NCBI RefSeq assembly: GCF_003208435.1
Contig: NZ_QKMF01000013.1
Coordinates: forward strand, 1 to 64,000
Direction: 5' to 3'
Origin: Pelagimonas varians
GTDB taxonomy: Bacteria; Pseudomonadota; Alphaproteobacteria; Rhodobacterales; Rhodobacteraceae
DNA length: 64,000 bases
The position numbers were made by a program, and so were the translations under genes. Shown here in pieces: positions 9,106 through 21,133 of the stretch. The notes below the pieces were generated by a model that saw nothing but the letters and a program-made list of their open reading frames with translations, was not told where the DNA came from and did not search any database. How positions within the stretch are numbered: the stretch's first letter is position 1; every line of letters begins with the position of its first letter.

Positions 9106-11204
9106 ATGACCCCATACGTACTTTCTGGCGGCACAGCGAACACGCTTGGCGCGCATCATGACGGGGAAGGCGTGAATTTTGCCGTGTTTTCCGAGAACGC
9201 AACGCGGGTTGAGCTGTGCCTGTTTTCGGCAGATGGCAGCACAGAGCAGGCGCGTATTGCCTTGCCTGAACGCACGGGGCCGGTGTGGCATGGATATTTG
9301 TCGGATTTGCCCGTTGGGACGCTCTATGGATACCGTGTCCACGGCAGCTATGCGCCTGAATTGGGGCATCGGTTTAACCCGAACAAACTGCTGCTTGACC
9401 CCTACACCCGTGAATTAAAAGGCGAATGGGGCAATCATCCGGCGACCTTGGGGTATGACGATTCATCCTCGGCGCAAGATTTGTCGTTTGATGCGCGCGA
9501 CAGTGCGCCTTATGTGCCCAAATCGGTGGTCAGTGATCCCAGTTTGTTTGCGGGAATGGCCGCCGGTTTACATAAGAAATCAAGCAAAGACCTGATCTAC
9601 GAAGCCCATCCTAAAGGGGCGACCATGATCAATTACAAGGTGCCCGAAGCCGTGCGCGGCACCTACGAAGCTTTTGGCTCGGACGCTATGTTGGAGCACT
9701 TTAAGACGCTGGGTGTACAAGCAGTCGAACTGCTGCCAGTCCACAGCTTTGTTGACGACAAATTTCTGGTTGAGCGCGGTCTGACGAATTATTGGGGCTA
9801 CAACTCAATCGGGTTTTTCGCGCTCGAACCACGCTACTTGGGGCCGGATGGCCTTAAGGGGTTTCGCCAAATGGTGGACAGCCTTCATGCCGATGGTATC
9901 GAAGTGATTTTGGATGTGGTTTTCAACCATACCGCCGAAGGGGATCAACGTGGGCCGACGCTCAGTTTTCGCGGGCTCGACAATGCATCCTACTACCGGC
10001 TTACAGCCGGACAGGCGCGCTATTACGTGAACGATACAGGGTGCGGCAATACTTTGAAGGTCTCGCACCCTTATGTTTTGCGCATGGTGCTTGATAGTCT
10101 GCGGTTCTGGGTCGAAAATATGGGCATCGACGGGTTCCGTTTCGATCTGGCCACGACACTGGGGCGCGAAGATCACGGGTTTGAACCACATGGCGGATTC
10201 TTTGATGCATTGCGCCAAGATCCGGTTTTATCGCAGGTGCGGATGATTGCAGAACCTTGGGATATTGGGCCCGGTGGCTATCAGCTTGGCGGCTTTCCGC
10301 ATGAGTTTTTGGAATGGAACGACAGCTACCGTGACACTGTCCGCCGGTATTGGCGCGGTGATGCTCATAGTGCGCAGGAACTTGGGGCGCGGCTATTGGG
10401 ATCTGCGGATACCTTTGATCAACGCGGGCGGCGCAGCGATGCATCGGTGAATTTTCTGGCCTCCCATGACGGGTTCACGCTGGCAGATACCACGCGCTAT
10501 TCCAGACGTCACAATGAGGCGAACACCGAAAACAATCGCGACGGCCATCATTCCAACTTTAGCGACAATGCAGGCGTCGAAGGCGATAGCGACGACGCCG
10601 AGGTGCGTGACATTCGCGCAAGACGCCAACGCAATATGTTGGCGACGCTCTTTTTGTCGCAAGGGACGCCGATGCTTTTGGCAGGGGATGAATTCGCCAA
10701 TTCCCAACAGGGCAACAACAACGCCTATTGTCAGGACAATGACATTGGTTGGCTGAACTGGGATCAGGCGGACACAGGCCTGCAGTCGTTTGTCGCCAGT
10801 CTGTCGGCGTTTCGTCAGGATCATGTTTGTCTACGCCAAAGCCGGTTTTTGCACGGCGCTGCGCGCCCAAATGACGGGTTGCCGGATGCTGTGTGGATGG
10901 ACTTTCACGGCCAAGCGCTTGAATGGCGCGATCCGAGGTTGGCCAATCTATGTTTGTTGCTAAGGTGCTCGGCCGAAATGCCGGATTATGCGCCGGACGG
11001 GGACGCCGTGTTCATTGTTTTCAACCGAAAAGACGTCGTGGGGCAGGTTACTTTGCCGGTGCCGCGGGACGGGCATCAATGGGTGCGCTGCATTGATACC
11101 GATCAGACACTGCAAGACGGGATTTGTACTCTAGAACAAGCACATACCAAGGTCGCAAGCCAATCCGTTACGGCGTTTGTGCAAAAGCATGTTGGATCAG
11201 CGAC

Positions 11205-11208
<4 letters not shown>
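9106..11208 (+). CDS. glgX: glycogen debranching enzyme (isoamylase type)
   Basis: A 700-residue GH13 debranching enzyme that hydrolyses alpha-1,6 branches, mainly those shortened by GlgP. An N-terminal CBM48-like module (ATRVELCLFS region, residues about 25-110) precedes the barrel. Catalytic Asp347 is in GFRFDLATTLGR and Glu383 in MIAEPWDIGPGGY; NFLASHDGFTL carries the third acid. GQGTPMLLAGDE-like conserved residues occur as SQGTPMLLAGDE. Its last bases overlap the malQ start by 4 nt (ATGA at 11205-11208), a sign of coupled translation. Confidence 0.95.
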
Positions 11209-14793
<3,585 letters not shown>

Positions 14794-14825
14794 CGAAGTG
14801 AGTGTTGTTGCATTGTGACTTATTG

Positions 14826-14869
14826 ACCAGTGGTACAACGGGGCGTTTTTCGTCTTGGTGGCCACTGGT
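14826..14869. terminator. inverted repeat between convergent pgm and lacI
   Basis: ACCAGTGG (14826-14833) pairs perfectly with CCACTGGT (14862-14869) across a 28-nt loop containing GCGTTTTTCG. It lies in the 85-nt gap between two converging genes. There is no clean T-run after the stem on either strand, so bidirectional termination is only a possibility. Confidence 0.3.
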
Positions 14870-14878
14870 GATCGGGCG

Positions 14879-15937
14879 TCATTCAGATGTGTCCACGGGG
14901 ATCTCCAGATGCTGCATCAAGGGCAGATCCGGATCCTGAAGTTGTTGGATAGCGGCCTTTGCCAAAAAGCGCCCGGCCGGACCGATGTCCTCCATCTCGA
15001 CGATGATGTTTTCGCGAAACATATTGAGAATCGGAATCACTTCCTTGCCGTAAACGTCGATGTCCTGACCCAGCTTGCGCCCGTGTTTTTCGATTGCAAC
15101 AATGGCTGCAATCGCGGCCTTTGAGGATGTGCACAAAACGGCGTCGATCTCGGGCGATTGGTCCAGTCTGCGCGTCACCCAGTGCTGGATTTCATCGGAG
15201 TGTTTGTCACTGTCTACGTTCTTGGAGATGCGGTACTGGATGGCGAGAATTTCGCTCTCTTGTTCGAGACCGCGCACCATATCTTGTGAATAATTCTGAT
15301 TTCGCGGCGGCAGGATAGCGAGAATGTTTTTCCGCCCGCGTTTGGCCAGTCTTCTCAATGCAACACGAATAAAGGCCGTGTTGTCATAGTCATAATAGGC
15401 GTGTTGGTCGGCCCATTTTGTGCGCCCGTGAGTCACGAACGGAAACTTTTTCTTCAATAGGTAAGCGACGCGTTCATCATCGGGCTCTGTCATGTTGAAA
15501 ATGACCGCATCTGCGGATCCGGTTTCGACGATATATTTGATCGGACGCAGCGGGTCTTCGTCCGGAAACCATGGCAAAACGTTCAAATGAAACTGTGTGC
15601 CGCGCATTTCCTTGGCAATCGAACTGGTCAATTTGGACAGGTTATTCAACAGGTCGCTTTCGGCGGGGACAACCAAAGTAATCACATTGGTCCGGCCAGT
15701 GCGCAGCCGCAATCCTGCCCTGTTTGGCACATAGCCAATCGCATCCGCTATGCGCGCCACAAGTTCCTTTGTATCGGTTCCAATATCCGCACCGTTACGC
15801 ATTGCTCGCGATACTGTCGTGATGGCTAGGCCGCTGATACGCGCGATTGTTTTTAGGGTCGGTCTTTCGCCGGCTGTGAGCAAGCTGCGCAACTCATCGT
15901 CGCTCAATTTTGAAACTTCGGTCGCGATGCGTTTCAT
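14879..15937 (-). CDS. LacI-family transcriptional regulator (AglR-like)
   Basis: A 352-residue repressor-type regulator. It has a ~25-residue N-terminal extension (KLSDDELRSLL...) before the helix-turn-helix (PTLKTIARISGLAITTVSRAMRNG, about residues 26-50), followed by hinge residues and a periplasmic-binding-protein-like sensor domain. The HTH wording resembles AglR/ThuR of rhizobia, which control alpha-glucoside and trehalose uptake. I chose ATG 15935-15937 because GGGACAAG stands just before it, rather than the upstream in-frame start. It diverges from the sugar transporter operon with 188 nt between the starts; two LacI-type operators lie in that gap. Ligand unknown; probably the transported sugar or its metabolite. 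Confidence 0.88.
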   Translation of the reverse strand: MKRIATEVSKLSDDELRSLLTAGERPTLKTIARISGLAITTVSRAMRNGADIGTDTKELVARIADAIGYVPNRAGLRLRTGRTNVITLVVPAESDLLNNLSKLTSSIAKEMRGTQFHLNVLPWFPDEDPLRPIKYIVETGSADAVIFNMTEPDDERVAYLLKKKFPFVTHGRTKWADQHAYYDYDNTAFIRVALRRLAKRGRKNILAILPPRNQNYSQDMVRGLEQESEILAIQYRISKNVDSDKHSDEIQHWVTRRLDQSPEIDAVLCTSSKAAIAAIVAIEKHGRKLGQDIDVYGKEVIPILNMFRENIIVEMEDIGPAGRFLAKAAIQQLQDPDLPLMQHLEIPVDTSE

Positions 15938-16062
15938 CTTGCTTGTCCCTTTTGCCGCTCTGCAAACCACCTAGCTGACACACCCCCGAAATGACAACCA
16001 GTAGCGGGCCCCCGGCACCGCCCCGTCTGCGGGACCTCTTTTATCGAAGATGAAAAATAATC

Positions 16063-16090
16063 TTGCAAGGATAAACTGTAACGATGTAGT
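16063..16090 (+). promoter_or_regulatory. candidate promoter of the sugar ABC operon
   Basis: TTGCAA (16063-16068) and TGTAGT (16085-16090) are spaced 16 bp, each matching four of six consensus bases of a housekeeping promoter. The candidate -10 lies inside the first LacI-type operator and transcription would start near the second, which is how a repressor would act. Weak on its own; supported by the operator arrangement. Confidence 0.35.
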
Positions 16091-16109
16091 GATTACTGTA
16101 TCGTTACAG
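16076..16109. promoter_or_regulatory. two LacI-type operators 20 bp apart
   Basis: The region opens with CTGTAACGAT (16076-16085) and closes with its perfect complement ATCGTTACAG (16100-16109). It can be read as two 14-bp near-palindromes with central CpG: CTGTAACGATGTAG (16076-16089) and CTGTATCGTTACAG (16096-16109). Their centres are 20 bp apart, two helical turns, which allows two dimers to bind the same face. They lie between the divergent lacI gene and the GTG start of the binding protein gene, directly upstream of its ribosome-binding site. Confidence 0.65.
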
Positions 16110-16125
16110 ATTGGGAGGAATCATC

Positions 16126-17352
16126 GTGACACTGACAACCAAACTAATGACCGCCACTGCGATCATCGCAGCGACCAGCGTATCGGCTGAGGATCTTGAA
16201 GTGATGCACTGGTGGACGTCCGGCGGCGAAGCTGCCGCTGTCGGTGAATTGGCCAAGGCGTTTGATGCGACCGGAAACACATGGGTCGACGCGGCGATTG
16301 CGGGCGGGGACGCGGCGCGCGCCGTTATGGTCAGCCGTTTGACCGGCGGCGATCCGATGGGCGCTTTCCAGTTCAACCACGGCCGTCAGGCGGAGGAGCT
16401 GATCGAAGCAGGGCTATTGCGCGACATCACCGATATCGCCGAAGCAGAGGGCTGGAAGGACATCGTTAACCCGCCATCCTTGTTGGAATCCTGCACGGTA
16501 GATGGGCGCATTTATTGCGCGCCCGTGAATATCCATTCCTGGCAGTGGCTCTGGTTGTCACACAAAGCATACGAAGACGCGGGCCTAGATGTGCCGACCA
16601 ATTGGGATGAATTTGTTGCCTCTTCGGCGTCGTTAAACGCGGCAGGCAAGCTCCCACTCGCATTGGGTCAGCAAGGGTGGCAGCAGCGCGGAATGTTCAA
16701 CGTGTTGTTCGCAGCCTTGGTTCCCAATGACGTATTCCTTGCCGTCTACGATGAAAAAGACGCGGATGTGGCCGCAGGTGCAGACGTAAGCCGTGTTTTC
16801 GCGGCTGCTGCGGATGCCCGCGATATGGCGGTTAAATCCACCGTACAAAACTGGAACGATGCGACCAACCTTGTGATCACCGGCCAAGCAGGCGGTCAGA
16901 TTATGGGTGACTGGGCGCAGGGTGAATTCGCCGTGGCTGGGCAAGTTGCTGGCACCGATTATAGCTGTCTTCCCGGTCTTGGTGTCACCGAAGTTCTGAG
17001 CACAGGCGGCGACGCGTTCTACTTTCCTGTGATGAAGGATGACACCAAAACAGCAGCCCAATCTGAACTGGCGGCGTTGATGCTGCGCCCCGCAACGCAG
17101 GTTTCCTTCAACCTTGCAAAAGGATCTTTGCCTGTGCGCGGCGACATCGACATGTCGACTGCCAATGACTGTATGCAAAAGGGTCTTGGCCTTTTGGCCA
17201 ATGGCGCAATTTTGCCCGATACTGCCCAGCTGGTCACACCTGACACGGCCGAACAGATCAGCACCTTGTTCATCGAGTTCTTTGCCGACACGTCAATCAC
17301 GGTCGAAGATGCGCAAGCCCAGTTTGTGAAGATCATCGCAACGGCTGAATAA
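16126..17352 (+). CDS. sugar ABC transporter, periplasmic binding protein (glucose/glucoside type)
   Basis: A 408-residue extracellular solute-binding protein of family 1. It has a signal peptide (MTLTTKLMTATAIIAATSVSA, cut about residue 21 before EDLEV). The mature start LEVMHWWTSGGEAAAVGELAKAF resembles glucose-binding proteins of the GtsA type. Start GTG 16126 is chosen because GGGAGGA sits 6-7 nt upstream; ATG 16147 would cut into the signal peptide. Several Trp residues (WQWLWLS, GWQQRG) are typical of sugar stacking. It is the first gene of the transporter operon and lies under the operator pair. Sugar specificity is inferred only from family likeness: glucose, mannose or an alpha-glucoside. 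Confidence 0.88.
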   Translation: MTLTTKLMTATAIIAATSVSAEDLEVMHWWTSGGEAAAVGELAKAFDATGNTWVDAAIAGGDAARAVMVSRLTGGDPMGAFQFNHGRQAEELIEAGLLRDITDIAEAEGWKDIVNPPSLLESCTVDGRIYCAPVNIHSWQWLWLSHKAYEDAGLDVPTNWDEFVASSASLNAAGKLPLALGQQGWQQRGMFNVLFAALVPNDVFLAVYDEKDADVAAGADVSRVFAAAADARDMAVKSTVQNWNDATNLVITGQAGGQIMGDWAQGEFAVAGQVAGTDYSCLPGLGVTEVLSTGGDAFYFPVMKDDTKTAAQSELAALMLRPATQVSFNLAKGSLPVRGDIDMSTANDCMQKGLGLLANGAILPDTAQLVTPDTAEQISTLFIEFFADTSITVEDAQAQFVKIIATAE

Positions 17353-17364
17353 TCTGCAACCTAG

Positions 17365-17390
17365 GCTGGCCCGCAAAGATGTGGGCCAGC
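17365..17390 (+). other. stem-loop after the binding-protein gene
   Basis: GCTGGCCC (17365-17372) and GGGCCAGC (17383-17390) form a perfect 8-bp stem around a 10-nt loop, starting 12 nt after the stop. There is no T-run. Hairpins in this position in ABC operons commonly protect the upstream mRNA or give partial termination, so that more binding protein than permease is made. Confidence 0.55.
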
Positions 17391-17448
17391 TCCATTCAGA
17401 TGGTCGGCCAAGCATTTGGTATGCGGGCCGACAAGGGGGGGAAAGATC

Positions 17449-18342
17449 ATGGCATCAACACGCCCGAACCAACTGTTCCGCAACAAATCCGCAAAAATTG
17501 CAGCGATCCCGATGATCGTGACCGCCCTGTTCGTTTTTGTTGGGGGCACGATCTGGACTGTTGTTTACAGTTTCACCAAATCCGGCCTGCTGCCCCGTTT
17601 GAAATGGGTTGGCCTTGATCAGTATGAACGCTTGTGGGCGACGCGAAAATGGCTGGTTTCAATCGAAAATCTGGCGATCTACGGGCTTTGCATGCTGGTG
17701 TTGGTCTTTGTGATCGGCTTCATACTTGCAGCTCTGATCGATCAGAAAATCCGGTTCGAAGATACAATCCGCACGGTCATTCTATATCCCTACGCGCTTA
17801 GCTTTGTCGTGACAGGATTGGTGTGGCAATGGATTTTGAACCCCGATTTCGGCGTGCAAAATGTTGTGCGTGGATGGGGGTGGGAAAGCTTTACCTTCGA
17901 TCCGCTTTATAACGCGGACATTGCGATTTACGGCGTCCTGATTGCAGGGCTTTGGCAGGGCAGTGGCCTTGTGATGGTTTTGATGCTCGCGGGGTTGCGG
18001 GGCATAGACCAAGACGTCTGGAAAGCGTCGCGCGTTGACGGCATTCCGGCTTGGAAAGCGTATATTTTCATCATCATCCCCATGATGCGCCCTGTGTTTG
18101 TCACAACGCTGGTGATTGTCGTCACGGGGATCGTCAAGATTTACGACCTGATCGTTGCACAAACCGGAGGTGGTCCCGGCATCGCCACCGAAGTTCCCGC
18201 AAAATACGTCTACGACATGATGTTTCAGGCCAACAATCTGGGCCAAGGCTTTGCCGCGTCAACAATGATGCTGGTGACCGTGGCGCTGATTGTCATCCCT
18301 TGGGCAATTCTCGAATTTGGAGGCTCGAAGCGCCATGATTGA
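17449..18342 (+). CDS. sugar ABC transporter permease (MalF/UgpA type)
   Basis: A 297-residue inner-membrane permease with about six hydrophobic segments. The cytoplasmic EAA loop, which docks with the ATPase, is seen as DVWKASRVDGIPAWKAYIFIIIP (residues about 195-217, quoted in part: SRVDGIPAWKAY). ATG 17449 is preceded by a run of G and GAAAG; upstream in-frame starts lack that. It pairs with the second permease, whose ATG overlaps its end by 8 nt. Confidence 0.88.
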   Translation: MASTRPNQLFRNKSAKIAAIPMIVTALFVFVGGTIWTVVYSFTKSGLLPRLKWVGLDQYERLWATRKWLVSIENLAIYGLCMLVLVFVIGFILAALIDQKIRFEDTIRTVILYPYALSFVVTGLVWQWILNPDFGVQNVVRGWGWESFTFDPLYNADIAIYGVLIAGLWQGSGLVMVLMLAGLRGIDQDVWKASRVDGIPAWKAYIFIIIPMMRPVFVTTLVIVVTGIVKIYDLIVAQTGGGPGIATEVPAKYVYDMMFQANNLGQGFAASTMMLVTVALIVIPWAILEFGGSKRHD

Positions 18343-19240
18343 TACGCCGTCGACACCTCTTACGGGGCCCCAAGGGCCAAAGCCGCGCAAGTCCTTTTCG
18401 CGCCGCAACATCTTCCTCTACGGTACGCTGTTAACCATCGCATTGTTCTACGCCTTGCCGCTTTATGTGATGTTCGTGACATCCCTCAAAGGGATGCCGG
18501 AGATCCGGCTTGGAAATGTCTTTTCGCCGCCGCTCGAAGTGACGTTTGAGCCGTGGGTCAAGGCGTGGTCAGAAGCCTGTACTGGCCTGACTTGTAACGG
18601 GTTGAGCACCGGGTTCTGGAATTCTGTGCAAATCACAATTCCTTCGGTGATTTTGTCGATCATCATTGCGTCGGTGAATGGTTATGCGCTGTCCAACTGG
18701 AAGTTCAAAGGTGCGGATGCGTTCTTCACAATCTTGATTTTCGGGGCGTTCATTCCCTATCAGGTGATGCTCTATCCGATCGTTATCATGCTGCGCGAAA
18801 TCGGGCTTTACGGCTCCCTCGGTGGCTTGGTCCTTGTACACACCGTCTTTGGCATGCCGATCCTGACCTTGTTGTTTCGGAATTATTTCACGTCGCTGCC
18901 CGAGGAGCTTTTCAAGGCTGCGCGTGTGGATGGTGCCGGTTTTTGGCGGATATACACGCAGGTTATGGTGCCGATGTCGCTGCCGATCTTCACCGTTGCG
19001 GTGATCTTGCAAGTGACCGGTATCTGGAACGATTTCCTGTTTGGTGTCGTCTACACGAGCCCGGACAATTATCCGATGACTGTGTCGCTCAATAATATCG
19101 TGAACTCTACGCAGGGCGTGAAGGAATACAATGTTAACATGGCGGCGACCATCCTGACGGGTCTTGTGCCACTCTCCATCTATTTCGTTTCCGGACGGCT
19201 GTTTGTACGCGGCATTGCCGCTGGCGCAGTAAAGGGTTGA
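18335..19240 (+). CDS. sugar ABC transporter permease (MalG/UgpE type)
   Basis: A 301-residue partner permease with six predicted membrane segments, a cytoplasmic N-terminus and the EAA loop ELFKAARVDGAGFWRIY followed by a Pro-rich end (VPMSLP). ATG 18335 lies within the end of the first permease (8-nt overlap) and GGAGG stands 13 nt upstream. A large loop with two Cys (EACTGLTC) between the first two segments faces the periplasm. The ATPase gene follows after 4 nt. Confidence 0.88.
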   Translation: MIDTPSTPLTGPQGPKPRKSFSRRNIFLYGTLLTIALFYALPLYVMFVTSLKGMPEIRLGNVFSPPLEVTFEPWVKAWSEACTGLTCNGLSTGFWNSVQITIPSVILSIIIASVNGYALSNWKFKGADAFFTILIFGAFIPYQVMLYPIVIMLREIGLYGSLGGLVLVHTVFGMPILTLLFRNYFTSLPEELFKAARVDGAGFWRIYTQVMVPMSLPIFTVAVILQVTGIWNDFLFGVVYTSPDNYPMTVSLNNIVNSTQGVKEYNVNMAATILTGLVPLSIYFVSGRLFVRGIAAGAVKG

Positions 19241-19244
19241 AAAC

Positions 19245-20327
19245 ATGAAAAACTCAGTTGAAATCAAAAACCTCGATCTTCAGTTCGGCGCGGTTAAGGT
19301 GCTTCAAAATCTCAACCTAGAGATTGGAAAAGGTGAATTTCTGGTGCTCTTGGGGTCATCGGGCTGTGGAAAATCGACATTGCTGAACTGTATCGCGGGG
19401 CTGCTTGATGTATCCGGCGGCCAGATCCACATCAACGACCGCAATGTCACTTGGGCAGAGCCATCCGAGCGCGGCATCGGAATGGTGTTTCAGTCCTACG
19501 CGCTCTATCCGCAAATGACCGTTGAGGGGAACCTGTCGTTCGGCTTGAAAAACGCAAAGCTCCCCAAGTCCGAGATCGAAACACGGATCAAGCACGCATC
19601 AGAAGTCTTGCAAATCGAGCCGCTGTTGAAACGCAAACCTGCCGCGCTTTCGGGCGGGCAGCGTCAGCGGGTGGCCATTGGCCGCGCTCTGGTACGCGAT
19701 GTGGATGTCTTTCTGTTTGACGAACCGCTGTCTAACTTGGACGCCAAATTGCGCGCCGATCTGCGGGTTGAGATCAAGCGGCTGCATCACAAGCTGCAAA
19801 ACACGATGATCTATGTGACCCATGACCAGATCGAAGCGATGACACTGGCGGACCGCATTGCCATCATGCGCGGCGGCCAAATCATGCAGCTTGGCTCGCC
19901 AGATGAAATCTACGGCCGGCCAGTCAACAAATACGTTGCTGACTTTATCGGCTCGCCTTCGATGAACTTTTTGGATGGGCAGGTCAAAAATGGTGCCTTC
20001 CAAGTCGGTGATTTGACAATACCTCTGGATGGGTATGACTTTGCGGACAGTTCGGGATCAGCTGAGGGACCAGCCACAATTGGTATTCGCCCCGAACATG
20101 TGGTGACTGGCGAATTGGTCGAAAACACACCGTTTCAGATTGAAGTCGAAATCAACCTCATCGAACCCACCGGCTCAGACACACTGGTCGATTGCGAAGT
20201 CGCGGGTCACCACTTTCGGGTCCGCATGGACGGTCAATCGAAGGTATCCGTCGGAGAAAAACTGCGCTTGGGCCTCGCACCGTCCAAGGCATCGCTTTTC
20301 GACGCCAAGACCGAGTTGCGTCTTTGA
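19245..20327 (+). CDS. sugar ABC transporter ATP-binding protein (UgpC/MsmK/AglK type)
   Basis: A 360-residue ATPase. Walker A GSSGCGKST is at residues 37-45, signature LSGGQ at 135-139, and Walker B VFLFDE at 155-160, with the switch His in YVTHDQIEAM. The C-terminal ~120 residues form the MalK-type OB/TOBE regulatory domain. Proteins of this type energise MalFG-like permeases and sometimes serve several transporters. It is placed directly after both permease genes. Confidence 0.92.
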   Translation: MKNSVEIKNLDLQFGAVKVLQNLNLEIGKGEFLVLLGSSGCGKSTLLNCIAGLLDVSGGQIHINDRNVTWAEPSERGIGMVFQSYALYPQMTVEGNLSFGLKNAKLPKSEIETRIKHASEVLQIEPLLKRKPAALSGGQRQRVAIGRALVRDVDVFLFDEPLSNLDAKLRADLRVEIKRLHHKLQNTMIYVTHDQIEAMTLADRIAIMRGGQIMQLGSPDEIYGRPVNKYVADFIGSPSMNFLDGQVKNGAFQVGDLTIPLDGYDFADSSGSAEGPATIGIRPEHVVTGELVENTPFQIEVEINLIEPTGSDTLVDCEVAGHHFRVRMDGQSKVSVGEKLRLGLAPSKASLFDAKTELRL

Positions 20328-20381
20328 ACGGTGCGCAAAGCACCACCTGCGCCCCCCAAACACACCCATGAGGGACTAAAA

Positions 20382-21122
20382 ATGCCTAGTATTTCTTATC
20401 AACTCTATTCCTCGCGCAATTGGGATGCGGGTGAAACCTTCGCGATGCTTGCAAAAACAGGCTACAAAGAAGTCGAAGGGGTCGGCCCGCACTATGAGGA
20501 TCTGACCAAAACGAAAGCCCGTCTCGAGAGCTACGGGATGACGATGCCAACCGGTCATTTCGCGCCTGATTTGATCGAAAGTGATCCTGAAAAGGTCATT
20601 GAGATCGCGAAAACCCTTGGCATCACCTGTGTGATCGCCCCATTCATTCCGCCAGAGCAGCGGCCCACCACCCTTGCGGGGTGGACCGAGTTTGCGGCCC
20701 GTTTGGCCAAAATGAGCCAACCAATCATGGCGGCGGGCTTGGATTTTGCTTGGCACAACCATGACTTCGAATTTGTTCCGGTCGAAGGCCAATTCCCCCT
20801 CGATGTGATTGCTGCCGCTTCTCCGGATATCAAGTTTGAACTGGATCTGGCCTGGGTTCAGGTCAGCGGACAAGATCCTGTTGCATGGCTGGGAAAATAC
20901 CAAGGCCGCATCATCGCGGCCCATGTAAAAGACGTGGCCCCTAAGGGAGACTGCGCCGACGAAGGTGGCTGGGCTGACGTCGGCCACGGCACGCTGGACT
21001 GGAAAGCGATCAAACCCGCGATGGATGCTGCTGGCGTGACCCGCTACGTCGTCGAACATGATAACCCCAGCGATCACACCCGTATGGCGACACGTTCTTT
21101 GGCAAGTGTTCAGGCGTTCTGA
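20382..21122 (+). CDS. sugar phosphate isomerase/epimerase family (TIM barrel)
   Basis: A 246-residue AP-endonuclease-2/xylose-isomerase-like barrel. Metal-ligand-type residues appear in WHNHDFEF (about 125-132), FELDLAWVQVSG, AAHVKD and VVEHDNPSD. These match the Glu-Asp-His-Glu metal sites of IolE/OtnI-like enzymes. ATG 20382 is preceded by GAGGGA; the longer frame lacks a ribosome-binding site. It lies between the transporter ATPase and a Gfo/Idh/MocA dehydrogenase, so it very likely acts on the imported sugar or its oxidised form. Exact reaction unknown. Confidence 0.82.
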   Translation: MPSISYQLYSSRNWDAGETFAMLAKTGYKEVEGVGPHYEDLTKTKARLESYGMTMPTGHFAPDLIESDPEKVIEIAKTLGITCVIAPFIPPEQRPTTLAGWTEFAARLAKMSQPIMAAGLDFAWHNHDFEFVPVEGQFPLDVIAAASPDIKFELDLAWVQVSGQDPVAWLGKYQGRIIAAHVKDVAPKGDCADEGGWADVGHGTLDWKAIKPAMDAAGVTRYVVEHDNPSDHTRMATRSLASVQAF

Positions 21123-21133
21123 GGATAAACAGC

